From NCBI GenBank assembly GCA_000435075.1, contig FR890651.1, forward strand, positions 1 through 43,815: a stretch of 43,815 nt of DNA, in the 5' to 3' direction. The position numbers were made by a program, and so were the translations under genes. This document shows positions 1-8,122 of this stretch, one piece after another; the stretch's first letter is position 1, and each line of letters opens with the position of its first letter. The notes beneath the pieces are model-generated. The model was given only the letters and a program-made list of their open reading frames with translations, was not told where the DNA came from and searched no databases. The DNA is from Bacteroides sp. CAG:770. GTDB lineage: Bacteria > Bacteroidota > Bacteroidia > Bacteroidales > UBA932.

Positions 1-5
1 AGTAT

Positions 6-22
6 GTTCGTGCTGGACGAAC
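6..22. repeat. Small perfect inverted repeat
   Basis: GTTCGT (6-11) and ACGAAC (17-22) form a 6-bp stem with loop GCTGG. It sits four bases from the larger terminator-like hairpin at 27-58. The pair of hairpins could be the end of a repeated or mobile element whose body lies outside the window, but nothing in the window proves this. Confidence 0.4.
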
Positions 23-24
23 TC

Positions 25-58
25 AAAAAGAGACCAACCCTTTTGGGTCAGCCTCTTT
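25..58 (-). terminator. Strong intrinsic terminator, minus strand
   Basis: Read on the minus strand, AAAGAGGCTGACCC pairs with GGGTTGGTCTCTTT over 14 bp (three G-U wobbles) around an AAAA loop and runs straight into a T tract. On the plus strand the wobbles become A-C mismatches, so the minus direction is favoured. It lies about 310 nt past the last gene of the minus-strand operon that ends at 366. Confidence 0.6.
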
Positions 59-350
59 CATTCCCGGTCGCTTCATTTGCTGTCTGGCTTTTTCCCTGCG
101 AATGGATATAGGTGCAGACTTGGCAACTTATGACCATACTAAACTTGCAAAATCAATCATGACGCTAATCACTTCGTCATGGAATCATTTCCTTGATTCG
201 TATGCAAAGATACGTCAAAACATGTCTGCCACCTAATTTTTGCACCTTTTAAATCTCTCACAAGGGTTAAAATGAGTGTTGATTATCAATGAGTTACAAA
301 GGCAAAAAACACCAATTTCTCTCGCGTTTCATAACTTATTGATTATTAAA

Positions 351-364
351 GCGTTATAAAACGC
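351..364 (-). terminator. Weak terminator-like hairpin after TPR/HTH gene
   Basis: GCGTT (351-355) and AACGC (360-364) form a 5-bp stem with loop ATAA. On the minus strand it is followed by TTTAATAA, directly after the stop codon of the gene ending at 366. It is short, so termination here would be partial; the stronger hairpin at 25-58 may finish the job. Confidence 0.35.
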
Positions 365-365
365 C

Positions 366-1811
366 CTATTTTGACAGAAAATCAAGGAATTCTGCCTTGT
401 TTTCAGCCTCAGAAGAATCGATTTTTCCCTTCAATCTGTAAATCCTGTTATAGACGATATTCTTCTCCTTTTCCAGAATTGTCGAGATGGCTGTGCTGGA
501 AAAACCGGAAGCGACATAGACATAAAGACGGATATCTTCCTCTTTAAGTTTCGGAAGCTGGGCACGAAGTCTTGCAATGATACCTCCGTAATTTTCGTCC
601 AGATTCCGCTCCATATCAGCAATAGTCTTGGGATTGGTCCTGAGGTCGTCAATGATTGACTTAACCTCCTTCAGCACTTTCGGCTGGAGATTTTCAGTTC
701 CTTCATAGACATAATATTGCTCACACAGTCTCTCCAGCATTTCAGCCATCGCATCATGAGAACGCTTTTCTGCCGGAGCCTTCTGGCTCTCTGCGGCCTT
801 CATTTTAGTCTGCAGTTCCTCTGCCAGGCTCATATACTTTTCAGTCTCCGCCTTCTCTTCTTCGAGACGTTTGGAAGTCTCAAGATTACGATAACGCAGG
901 AATCCTGTCACAGAGAAGACAAGTGCCAATGCCAGAGCAGCGATTACAAGCATTTCCATCCTGAAGGAATCAGCTCTTGCCGAGGCCAGTTCACTCTGTT
1001 GTCTGAAATACTCCTTTTCAGCATTGGCAGCGGACTTCTTCATCCTTTCATATTGCTGCTTGCCGGTATATCTGACATATTCCTCAAGACATTTCAATGC
1101 CTCTTCAGATTTGCCCTCATTGGCATTGACCTGATAAGAACGGTACTTGAATCTTATAAGGTCTTCCTCCGTTTCAGCTGATTTTCCGGCACGGGCCAGC
1201 CACATTCTTGCATCATTGACATTACCCGAAAGGGAGTAGGCGTAAGCCAGAATGCCTCTGTCGATGGATGACAGGGGTGTATGGAGGTCATTGGAAACGC
1301 GCGTCAGAAGGCTGATGGCCAGTTTCGGCTCAGGCTCAGGATTATCTACCGCGATTTTGGCATAGGTTTCCAGGCACTTGGCCTCGAGCAGCGTATCTGA
1401 GGTGGCCACGGCATCATCCATGACAGATTTCAATGCCACAGCGGCTGTTTTGTAGTCTTGCGCCATGTAACTTGCCACTGCAGACTCAAACCTTGCCATT
1501 CGGCTGCTGTATGGTTTGCCTGAATTGTCATATGCCTTCTCAGCTTTCGCGAGGTAGGATATCTCCTCCGCATAGTCGCCTGTCTGTCTGTAAACCTTAG
1601 CTATTTCGCTGAATATCAACCCTAAAGACGCACTGTCACGTCCTGCGGATTTACTTGCTTTTGTCAATGCCAATATCGCATTCCGGCTGTCACCTGCATT
1701 GGCATAAGTCCTTCCGAGACGAAGCAAGTCATCAGTACTTTCAGCCCCTCCGTCATTTCGGCAGGCGGAGAGACTGAAAACCATTAAAAGACAAATTAAA
1801 AATCTCTTCAT
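366..1811 (-). CDS. TPR-repeat membrane lipoprotein with C-terminal HTH-like region
   Basis: 481 residues. The N-terminus is a lipoprotein signal with lipobox LSAC (Cys 17). Residues about 25-250 are helical TPR-like repeats. One transmembrane helix lies at about 286-307, then a charged coiled coil (about 310-345), then a C-terminal segment (about 415-470) resembling the HTH of the TPR/HTH regulators common in Bacteroidota. A periplasmic TPR sensor linked to a cytoplasmic DNA-binding tail is the likely layout; the ligand is unknown. A lipid anchor plus a membrane-crossing helix is an odd combination but is seen in this family. It is the last gene of a minus-strand operon, 3 nt after nadE. General class confident, function not. 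Confidence 0.7.
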   Translation of the reverse strand: MKRFLICLLMVFSLSACRNDGGAESTDDLLRLGRTYANAGDSRNAILALTKASKSAGRDSASLGLIFSEIAKVYRQTGDYAEEISYLAKAEKAYDNSGKPYSSRMARFESAVASYMAQDYKTAAVALKSVMDDAVATSDTLLEAKCLETYAKIAVDNPEPEPKLAISLLTRVSNDLHTPLSSIDRGILAYAYSLSGNVNDARMWLARAGKSAETEEDLIRFKYRSYQVNANEGKSEEALKCLEEYVRYTGKQQYERMKKSAANAEKEYFRQQSELASARADSFRMEMLVIAALALALVFSVTGFLRYRNLETSKRLEEEKAETEKYMSLAEELQTKMKAAESQKAPAEKRSHDAMAEMLERLCEQYYVYEGTENLQPKVLKEVKSIIDDLRTNPKTIADMERNLDENYGGIIARLRAQLPKLKEEDIRLYVYVASGFSSTAISTILEKEKNIVYNRIYRLKGKIDSSEAENKAEFLDFLSK

Positions 1812-1814
1812 CGG

Positions 1815-3914
1815 TTACCCCTCAATATTCTCCAAATCCTTCAGGAACATGGTTTTCCATGCGTCTGAAGGCATTCTCCAGTCACCTCTCGGTGAGAGTG
1901 ATACCGAACCGACCTTTGGCCCGTCAGGCAGGCACGAACGCTTGAACTGCTGACCGAAGAATCTGGAAATGAATGTCTTGAGCCATTTCAGGATGACAGC
2001 ATCATCATAAACTCCAACGAAAGCTTTCCTTGCCAGGAAATAAATCTTGGATGGCGCATAACCGAATCTGAACATGTTATACAGGAAGAAGTCATGAAGT
2101 TCGTAAGGTCCCACGAGGTCCTCGGTTTTCTGGGCAATCTCCCCGTTATTGTCAGCCGGTTTCAGTTCCGGGCTTATAGGAGTGTCAATGATGTCAAGGA
2201 GAATTTCCCTGACAGAACGCTGCGCATTGCAGCAATTCTCATTGAAATGATAGTCTGCAGCCCATCCTACGAGATATTTCACAAGGGTTTTCGGAATGCT
2301 GGCATTGACACCATACATTGAGATATGGTCACCGTTGTATGTTGCCCATCCGAGTGCAAGTTCTGAAAGATCTCCGGTGCCTATCACGATACCGCCTTCC
2401 TTGTTTGCGACATCCATGAGAATCTGGGTCCTTTCCCTCGCCTGAGAATTCTCATAGGTAACATCAGTGACATTCGGATCCTGTCCGATGTCCGCAAAGT
2501 GCTGGGCCACAGCCTTTCCTATAGGAATCTCCCGTACAGTGACGCCCAAGGTCTCCATCAAGTCCTGTGCATTGGACTTCGTGCGGACAGTCGTGCCAAG
2601 TCCCGGCATGGTAATACCGATAATACGTTTTCTGTCCCATCCGAGTTTGTCAAATGCAAGCACTGCTACGAGCAGGGCCAACGTGCTGTCCAAGCCTCCT
2701 GAAATTCCGATAACTGCAGTTTTGCAGTTGATGTGTGCAAGACGGGTAGCCAGTCCCATCACCTGAATATCAGTTATTTCCCTGCATCTTGCATTGCGCT
2801 CGGATATTGCTGCCGTCTTATTCAAAAGTTCCTCTTCGGAAGAATCTCTGTCAATGCTGACGTTGAATCCAGGCACGAACGGATGAGGTTCGACATGCCT
2901 TTTCAGGCATTTTTCGAAATCAGTCTGACATCCGTCACAGACATTGATGTTTACATATCTTCTGGCATCCTGACCATCACGAGTTCCGTCCGGAGACACG
3001 GTGTGGAAGGTGTTCTGTTTCTGTCTGAGAATTGCAAGCTTTTCTATGTCAATGTCAGCTGCTATGAGAGTCCCTTCCATCATAAATCTCTCACTTTCAG
3101 CCAACAGGCTGCCGTTCTCGTAAATCATTGACGACCCTGAGAACACAAGATCCTGTGTGGATTCACCATAGCCGCAGGAGCTATAGACATATGCGGAAAC
3201 AGTCCTCGCAGACTGCTGGCCTATGAGTTCATGTCTGTACTTGTGCTTCATCAGGACTTCATTGCTGGCAGAGAGGTTCAATATGATATCAGCTCCTGCC
3301 AATGCATGATGGGATGACGGTGGTACCGGTGTCCACAAGTCTTCGCAAATCTCTATGGCAAAAGTACTTCTGCCGACATTGAAAAGAAGATTAGGGAAGA
3401 CATTGACCTTGGCTCCGGCGTAGACTATTTCCGCGCCTGCTGCGGGTGAACTGCAATTTTTGGCGTCGTCATATACCTGGGCCGTTGCGCGTTCAGTATC
3501 GTACAGAAAATCAGCCCCGCTGGAGAACCAGCGAGACTCATAAAATTCATTGTAACCCGGTAGATGGATTTTCGGAACCAGCCCGGACAGTTTGCCGTTG
3601 TGGATGACAGCTGCGCAATTGTAAAGATTGCCGGCCACTCTGACAGGAACGCCTACTACCATAGTCAGTTTCTTGCCCCTTGAGAATGACTTGAGCTGTT
3701 TGATTCCTTCTTCGGCCTTGCCGATTAGAAGCTGCTGTCCGAAAAGATCTGCACAAGTGTATCCCGTAACGGATAACTCCGGGAAAACAGCAATGGAAAC
3801 CTCTTGTCTTTCAGCGTCTTCAGCCAGTCGGCATATTTCTGCGATATTGGCATTGACATCAGCCACTTTAACTCTCGGCACTACTGCCGCCACTCTTACA
3901 AATCCGAAATCCAT
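1815..3914 (-). CDS. nadE: Glutamine-dependent NAD+ synthase
   Basis: 699 residues, the two-domain form. The N-terminal nitrilase-fold amidase has Glu 46 in FPELSVTGY, Lys 115 in GLVPKIHLPG and Cys 190 in FAIEICEDLW, the Glu-Lys-Cys triad that frees ammonia from glutamine. The C-terminal synthase has the PP-loop SGGLDS at 405-410, which activates deamido-NAD with ATP. Together they make the last step of NAD synthesis in the cytoplasm. Length is slightly above the usual 640-680. It is 3 nt downstream of the purine nucleoside phosphorylase gene and 3 nt upstream of the TPR/HTH gene, so it should be co-transcribed with both. Confidence 0.95.
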   Translation of the reverse strand: MDFGFVRVAAVVPRVKVADVNANIAEICRLAEDAERQEVSIAVFPELSVTGYTCADLFGQQLLIGKAEEGIKQLKSFSRGKKLTMVVGVPVRVAGNLYNCAAVIHNGKLSGLVPKIHLPGYNEFYESRWFSSGADFLYDTERATAQVYDDAKNCSSPAAGAEIVYAGAKVNVFPNLLFNVGRSTFAIEICEDLWTPVPPSSHHALAGADIILNLSASNEVLMKHKYRHELIGQQSARTVSAYVYSSCGYGESTQDLVFSGSSMIYENGSLLAESERFMMEGTLIAADIDIEKLAILRQKQNTFHTVSPDGTRDGQDARRYVNINVCDGCQTDFEKCLKRHVEPHPFVPGFNVSIDRDSSEEELLNKTAAISERNARCREITDIQVMGLATRLAHINCKTAVIGISGGLDSTLALLVAVLAFDKLGWDRKRIIGITMPGLGTTVRTKSNAQDLMETLGVTVREIPIGKAVAQHFADIGQDPNVTDVTYENSQARERTQILMDVANKEGGIVIGTGDLSELALGWATYNGDHISMYGVNASIPKTLVKYLVGWAADYHFNENCCNAQRSVREILLDIIDTPISPELKPADNNGEIAQKTEDLVGPYELHDFFLYNMFRFGYAPSKIYFLARKAFVGVYDDAVILKWLKTFISRFFGQQFKRSCLPDGPKVGSVSLSPRGDWRMPSDAWKTMFLKDLENIEG

Positions 3915-3917
3915 GTT

Positions 3918-4745
3918 TTACAGTGATTCAATGATTTTGGTGAAGATATATGTCATCTTGTCAGCTGCTGCATCTGCGGCTTTTACGACATCATCTCCGT
4001 CGTTCTTGTAGTCCTCGGCAAAGTCTTTCTGGGCCTCGTTTGTGATTACTGACATTCCGAAAACAGGAATTTCCGAATGTCTTGCCACAATTACCTCCGG
4101 TACCGTGCTCATGCCGACTGCATCAGCACCGATCGTGCGGTAGAAATGCCACTCGGACGGTGTTTCGTAGGATGGGCCTGTGCCTGCGATATAGACACCC
4201 TTTCTGAGAGGAATGCCTGCATCTGCTGCAATTTCTTCAGCCTTGGCAATGAGTTTCTTGTCATAAGGATGTGTCATATCCGGGAACCTTGGTCCGAAGT
4301 CGTCGAGGTTTGGTCCGATAAGCGGATTCGGCAGGAGATTGATGTGGTCTCTGATAATCATGAGATCACCTACACGGTAGTCGAAATTGATTCCGCCAGC
4401 TGCATTGGAAACGAACAAGTAGCTGATTCCCAATACTTTCATAACCCTGATAGGCAGGGTTACGAGATCCATGGTATAACCCTCATAGTAGTGTATTCTG
4501 CCCTGCATCGCAATCACGAATTTGCCGCCAAGCATACCGGCAATGAAATTGCCTTTGTGTCCTATTGCGGTCGATACCGGGAAACCAGGGATATTTTTAT
4601 AGGGAACAACAATAGGATTCTCTATCTTGTCGGCAAGCTTTCCAAGTCCGCTTCCCAATACAATACCTGCATGAGGTACTCTTCCTCCAAGCTGCTCTTT
4701 GACGTATTCTGCAGCCTTATAAATCTTTTCTGCTCTTGTATCCAT
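3918..4745 (-). CDS. punA: Purine nucleoside phosphorylase
   Basis: 275 residues, the trimeric PNP family (inosine/guanosine phosphorylase). Visible signatures are GIVLGSGLGKLADKI near residue 26 (phosphate-binding loop), FVSNAAGGIN (about 112-121), and GTGPSYETPSE followed by GADAVGMSTVPEVIVARH (about 188-220, base and ribose binding). It splits purine ribonucleosides with phosphate to base plus ribose 1-phosphate. It lies between the amidohydrolase (54 nt upstream) and nadE (3 nt downstream). With the deaminase it could turn adenosine-type nucleosides into inosine and then hypoxanthine. Trimeric PNPs normally prefer 6-oxopurines, which suits this order. Confidence 0.93.
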   Translation of the reverse strand: MDTRAEKIYKAAEYVKEQLGGRVPHAGIVLGSGLGKLADKIENPIVVPYKNIPGFPVSTAIGHKGNFIAGMLGGKFVIAMQGRIHYYEGYTMDLVTLPIRVMKVLGISYLFVSNAAGGINFDYRVGDLMIIRDHINLLPNPLIGPNLDDFGPRFPDMTHPYDKKLIAKAEEIAADAGIPLRKGVYIAGTGPSYETPSEWHFYRTIGADAVGMSTVPEVIVARHSEIPVFGMSVITNEAQKDFAEDYKNDGDDVVKAADAAADKMTYIFTKIIESL

Positions 4746-4799
4746 GTCTTGTATGTTTTATTTAATGATAAATATGTAGAAGGTGTCATGCACCTGATT

Positions 4800-6077
4800 T
4801 TACATGATTTTCACCAGCTGGTCCTGAGCCGAGGAAATAATCTGCGCCTCATCCTTGACCCTACGGTTCCTCATAACGAAACGTCCACCTGAAATCATAT
4901 ACTGTATGCAGTCACTGTGTGCTGAATATATGAAATTCGAAAGGAATGGAGCCGGTGACACAAAGAATGAGTTTTCCGTGTCCACAATGAGAATATCCGC
5001 CAGCATTCCTTCTTCAATTTTGCCGGTTTCAAGTCCCAAAGCCTTTGCACCATTTAATGTTGCAAGTTTGATGAGTTCGTCCAGAGGAAGTGCTTTGGTA
5101 TCCTGTCGCCATGCCTTCTGGAACAATGCGGATGTCTTGAGAGCCTCCAGCATGTCCAGATTGTTCGACGACGCACATCCGTCAGTACCTATGCAGACAT
5201 TGGCTCCGGCGTCACGTAACTCATTGTATCTGAACTTATACCCGGATGCAAGCTTCGCATTGGAATTTATGTTGTGCACGCAATTCACCTGATGTTTTCC
5301 GAGAATGTCAATGTCATTGTCGCTCAGCCAAAGTGTGTGGGCGGCAAGCACATCAGGTCCAAGGATTCCGAGTCTGTCCAGATATTCGACAGGGGAGAGG
5401 CCTCCGTGAAGTTCCTTGCAGTCAGCAACCTCCTTTTCAGTCTCACTGATATGGATGTGAATTTTCAGGCCATGATTTCTGGCGAATTCCGTCACCCAAA
5501 GCATCAGTTCTTCGCTTGTGGAGTAGATTGCATGAATGGCAGTCTCGAATATTCCGTTATCCTTCATCGCAAGCGATTTCTCATAGACTTCCTGCATCTG
5601 CTCCTTCTGGCGCTCTGTCTCTTCATGGTCATTGTGGTCGAGCGCAACGTATGAGACGACAGGTCTCAACCCCATCTCTACGGCTGCCTTTCTGGCTGCC
5701 AATGAATACCAGTATTGATCATTGAAAGTGACAGTACCGGTCTTTATCATTTCCAGACATGCAACTTTAGTCCCCCAATAAACGAATTCTTCATCGATTC
5801 GGGCTTCAGTCTTCCAGATCTTGTCCAACCACTCATGAAGCTGGACGTCCTCTTCGATGCCTCGCATCAATGACATCGCCGCATGAGTATGCATATTTAT
5901 GAAAGCCGGCATCGCCGTCTTTCCTTCGCAATCCATGACTTCCACCCCGGAAGCAATCTCGATATGTCCTCCAGAACATCCCCCGACGGGAACAATTTTC
6001 TTGATTCTGGTACCTTCAATGCAGATATCAGAGAGGATTCCGTTACAATTTATATTTTTAAGTAATATTGAACTCAT
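4800..6077 (-). CDS. Amidohydrolase: S-adenosylhomocysteine / methylthioadenosine deaminase-like
   Basis: 425 residues, amidohydrolase superfamily of the MtaD/SsnA/TrzN type. Metal ligands visible: HTH at 63-65 (NMHTHAAMSLMRG), HIHISETEKEV in the middle, AAHTLWL, and GTDGCASSNNLDML with the catalytic Asp. Family members deaminate adenine-containing nucleosides such as SAH, methylthioadenosine or 5'-deoxyadenosine to the inosine form. Standing first in an operon with a 6-oxopurine PNP supports nucleoside deamination and not triazine or guanine hydrolysis, but the exact substrate cannot be read from sequence. A promoter lies just upstream (6101-6132). Confidence 0.8.
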   Translation of the reverse strand: MSSILLKNINCNGILSDICIEGTRIKKIVPVGGCSGGHIEIASGVEVMDCEGKTAMPAFINMHTHAAMSLMRGIEEDVQLHEWLDKIWKTEARIDEEFVYWGTKVACLEMIKTGTVTFNDQYWYSLAARKAAVEMGLRPVVSYVALDHNDHEETERQKEQMQEVYEKSLAMKDNGIFETAIHAIYSTSEELMLWVTEFARNHGLKIHIHISETEKEVADCKELHGGLSPVEYLDRLGILGPDVLAAHTLWLSDNDIDILGKHQVNCVHNINSNAKLASGYKFRYNELRDAGANVCIGTDGCASSNNLDMLEALKTSALFQKAWRQDTKALPLDELIKLATLNGAKALGLETGKIEEGMLADILIVDTENSFFVSPAPFLSNFIYSAHSDCIQYMISGGRFVMRNRRVKDEAQIISSAQDQLVKIM

Positions 6078-6100
6078 ATCACATATAAGTATTAAGGGTT

Positions 6101-6132
6101 CAAATGTAACGATTTTTATCGTCTTTTTGAAA
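6101..6132 (-). promoter_or_regulatory. Promoter for the deaminase-punA-nadE-TPR operon
   Basis: On the minus strand TACATTTG (6108-6101) matches the Bacteroidota -7 box TAnnTTTG exactly. TTTC (6132-6129) lies 20 nt upstream and fits the -33 box TTTG with one change. The start codon at 6077 leaves a leader of roughly 15-20 nt. Confidence 0.6.
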
Positions 6133-6174
6133 TGTTTTCGGAGATAAGGTTAAAAATTGCAAGCTGCCCGCACA

Positions 6175-6212
6175 AAAAATACGAGGGAGACTGAATCTCT
6201 TCAACCTTCCTC
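6175..6212 (-). terminator. Possible weak terminator after DUF3276 gene
   Basis: On the minus strand an outer GAGG/CCTC pair (6209-6212 with 6183-6186) encloses a small GAGA/TCTC hairpin and is followed by a run of six T. The stem is imperfect, so this is only a candidate; it is placed where the DUF3276 transcript should end and before the next minus-strand promoter. Confidence 0.35.
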
Positions 6213-6244
6213 ATAATTCTAAGAAATACTGACAAAAACGCTGA

Positions 6245-6601
6245 TTAGAATACGTCTGATTCGGACTGATTCTCATTCTGCTCAGCAGATGGTCTTGTCT
6301 GCTCGGCATTGAAATTATCGCCAAGTCTGGACTTGATATATTCAACTGCATCCTCAAGTCCTTCGGCAAACTTCTCGAAATCTTCCTTGTAAAGGAAAAT
6401 CTTATGTTTGTCGTAGGTGAATCTGCCGTCCTGCTCAGTTTTACGTTTACTCTCAGTAATAGTCAGATAGAAGTCATTGTTTCCTTTGGTGGATTTTACA
6501 TCAAAGAAATAAGTCCTCTTACCTGCCCTTACCGGTTTGGAATAGATTTCTTCACCGGAACGTTCGCGGGAGTAGCCTCCCTCAAAATCATCGTTGTACA
6601 T
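6245..6601 (-). CDS. PUR-family nucleic-acid-binding protein (DUF3276)
   Basis: 118 residues, matching the small bacterial PUR-alpha-like family (DUF3276) of Bacteroidota and spirochaetes. The core (about 14-95) contains YSKPVRAGKRTYFFDVKSTK and later DKHKIFLYKEDFEKFAEGL, the beta-sheet plus helix pattern of one PUR repeat that binds single-stranded DNA or RNA as a dimer. The acidic, Asn/Gln-rich tail is probably disordered. It is a single-gene unit, divergent from nusB, with its own -7 box at 6631-6638. The cellular role in bacteria is not established. Confidence 0.82.
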   Translation of the reverse strand: MYNDDFEGGYSRERSGEEIYSKPVRAGKRTYFFDVKSTKGNNDFYLTITESKRKTEQDGRFTYDKHKIFLYKEDFEKFAEGLEDAVEYIKSRLGDNFNAEQTRPSAEQNENQSESDVF

Positions 6602-6630
6602 ATCTCCCTTGTTTCTGTTTAATTATTTAC

Positions 6631-6638
6631 CAAATTTA
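6631..6638 (-). promoter_or_regulatory. -7 box for DUF3276 gene
   Basis: TAAATTTG on the minus strand matches TAnnTTTG exactly and lies 30 nt above the start codon. I see no clear -33 box at the usual distance. Confidence 0.5.
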
Positions 6639-6661
6639 AGTATATTTCTGAAAAATGATAG

Positions 6662-6669
6662 TATCTTTG
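6662..6669 (+). promoter_or_regulatory. -7 box for nusB operon
   Basis: TATCTTTG matches TAnnTTTG exactly, 23 nt before the nusB start codon, followed by an A-rich leader. No good -33 box at 19-21 nt. It is back-to-back with the DUF3276 promoter. Confidence 0.5.
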
Positions 6670-6692
6670 AAAAAAAAAATTGAGAAAAATAT

Positions 6693-7688
6693 ATGTTAGG
6701 TAGAAGAATTTTGAGGATTAAAGCCTTCAAAGTGCTCTATGGTTATGCCGTTACAGGCAACATGTCACTTGCAGAGGCCCTGGAAAAATTGGATGAGTCA
6801 TGTGAAGCGACTAGGGACCTGTACCTGTTCATGCTTTCTATTATATCTCCGCTGACAGAGACAGCCAGAGCCAGAATCAATTTGGCGAAGACTAAGTTTA
6901 ATCCTACAGAGGAGGATTTGAATCCGAATACCAAGTTCGTTGACAACAAGGTGGCACATATCCTTGCAAATGACCCTGATTTCCATAAGATTACAAGCAG
7001 AAAGGGCTACTCGTGGTCACAGTATGACGTACTTGTAAACTCTGTGCTTGATTCGATTAAAGAGAAGTCCTGGTACAAGAACTACATGGAATCCGAGGAC
7101 AGGTCACTTAAGGCGGACTGCAAGCTTTTCATAAAGATTTTCGAAAGGGAGTTCTCAGACAATCCGCTTCTGCGCCCTATTCTCGAGGACCTGAATGTAT
7201 ATTGGATAGATGATCTCGAGTATGCGCTGACTTACTGCTGCAGGACAATGGAGGAACTTGCTTCAGGCCAGCAGTGGCATCTTCCTGAGCTCTATCAGAG
7301 CGACATGTTGAGAAAAAAGAATCCTGCTGCAGATGTCCAGTCAGACAAGGCATTTGTCACCAAACTTCTGAGAAACGCATTTACCGGATACGAGGACTAT
7401 TATAATCTCGTGACATCCTCTGTCAAGGGATGGGAGGCTGACCGCTTGAACTCGATCGACATTGCCCTGGTTATCCTTGGACTTGCCGAAGCCGAGACAT
7501 TCCCTGAGATTCCTCTCAAGGTCACGATGAACGAGTACGTGGAAATTTCCAAGTTCTACAGCCAGCCTAAAAGCAGTTCGTTTGTGAACGGCCTTCTCGA
7601 CAAACTTATCAATCAGTTGGCGTCAGAAGGGAAGATCATGAAGTCAGGTGCAGGACTTCTGGATTCTGCAAAACAGGTTCAGGCATAG
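6693..7688 (+). CDS. nusB: Transcription antitermination factor NusB (long form)
   Basis: 331 residues, against about 140 in E. coli; the Bacteroidota version carries a long insert between the N-terminal helices (LGRRILRIKAFKVLYGYAV, residues 2-20) and the conserved C-terminal core (about 245-315, with DRLNSIDIALVILGLAE and MNEYVEISKFYSQPKSSSFVNGLLDKL). NusB binds boxA RNA with NusE/S10 and prevents early termination in rRNA operons. It heads a plus-strand run with yajC, the YbbR-like gene and coaE, a conserved order in the phylum. The role of the insert is unknown. Confidence 0.9.
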   Translation: MLGRRILRIKAFKVLYGYAVTGNMSLAEALEKLDESCEATRDLYLFMLSIISPLTETARARINLAKTKFNPTEEDLNPNTKFVDNKVAHILANDPDFHKITSRKGYSWSQYDVLVNSVLDSIKEKSWYKNYMESEDRSLKADCKLFIKIFEREFSDNPLLRPILEDLNVYWIDDLEYALTYCCRTMEELASGQQWHLPELYQSDMLRKKNPAADVQSDKAFVTKLLRNAFTGYEDYYNLVTSSVKGWEADRLNSIDIALVILGLAEAETFPEIPLKVTMNEYVEISKFYSQPKSSSFVNGLLDKLINQLASEGKIMKSGAGLLDSAKQVQA

Positions 7689-7710
7689 AATCTGCATTAT
7701 AGTAAAAATT

Positions 7711-7777
7711 TGTGGTGTCCAAGCGCCACATTATATATATAACGAATTATTAGCCGGAACTTGGACAAACGGCGCTT
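7711..7777 (+). promoter_or_regulatory. Hairpin and competing pairings between nusB and yajC
   Basis: TGTGGTG (7711-7717) pairs with CGCCACA (7724-7730), loop TCCAAG, followed by an AT tract: a possible terminator. The same bases can pair downstream instead: GTCCAAG (7717-7723) with CTTGGAC (7760-7766), or AAGCGCC (7721-7727) with GGCGCTT (7771-7777). The three pairings exclude each other, which is the layout of an attenuator, but no regulator is known here. Confidence 0.35.
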
Positions 7778-7792
7778 TAACATTGAATTAAA

Positions 7793-8104
7793 ATGAATTT
7801 TCTTGTAATGCCACTCCAGGCGGGCGCACCTGCAAACAGCAGTTGGTCAATGTGGGTAATGCTTATCCTCATCTTCGTAGTCATGTGGTTCTTCATGATC
7901 CGTCCGCAGCGCAAGCAGCAGAAAGAACTTGAGAAGTTCCGCAACTCGCTCAAGAGAGGTGATAAGGTTGTCACAATCGGAGGCATCTATGGTGTTGTAG
8001 ATGAAATCAAGGAAAGACAGGTGATCATCAAGGTTGACGGAGACACCAAACTGAAGGTTGACAAGAACTCTCTTGTCAAGGATTTCACTGAGACACAGCA
8101 GTAA
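7793..8104 (+). CDS. yajC: Preprotein translocase subunit YajC
   Basis: 103 residues. A single transmembrane helix lies at about 19-37 (MWVMLILIFVVMWFFMIRP), followed by the conserved RPQRKQQKELEKFRNSLKRG stretch and the small beta domain GDKVVTIGGIYGVVDEI (about 55-90). YajC associates with SecDF and the Sec channel in the inner membrane. The start is the ATG at 7793, giving a short N-terminal segment before the helix. It lies 19 nt before the YbbR-like gene. Confidence 0.92.
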   Translation: MNFLVMPLQAGAPANSSWSMWVMLILIFVVMWFFMIRPQRKQQKELEKFRNSLKRGDKVVTIGGIYGVVDEIKERQVIIKVDGDTKLKVDKNSLVKDFTETQQ

Positions 8105-8122
8105 TATTTCCATTCCGGACTT

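Larger units (their letters stand above)
1..365. other. Intergenic region at left edge
   Basis: No supportable gene. It holds two adjacent hairpins near the edge (6-22 and 27-58), a 7-bp inverted repeat (CATGACG 158-164 with CGTCATG 175-181), and a small hairpin at 351-364 next to the stop codon of the minus-strand gene that ends at 366. The stretch from about 190 to 365 is AT-rich and shows nothing else recognisable. Confidence 0.6.

Noticed and set aside
1..111. A 36-codon open frame from the left edge to a TAG at 109-111
   Set aside because: It runs through the terminator hairpin, has no recognisable sequence and no upstream context; open by chance.
4077..4892. Open frame of about 271 codons opposite punA and the deaminase gene end
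   Set aside because: Antisense to two conserved genes; Cys/His/Arg-rich composition unlike real proteins here.
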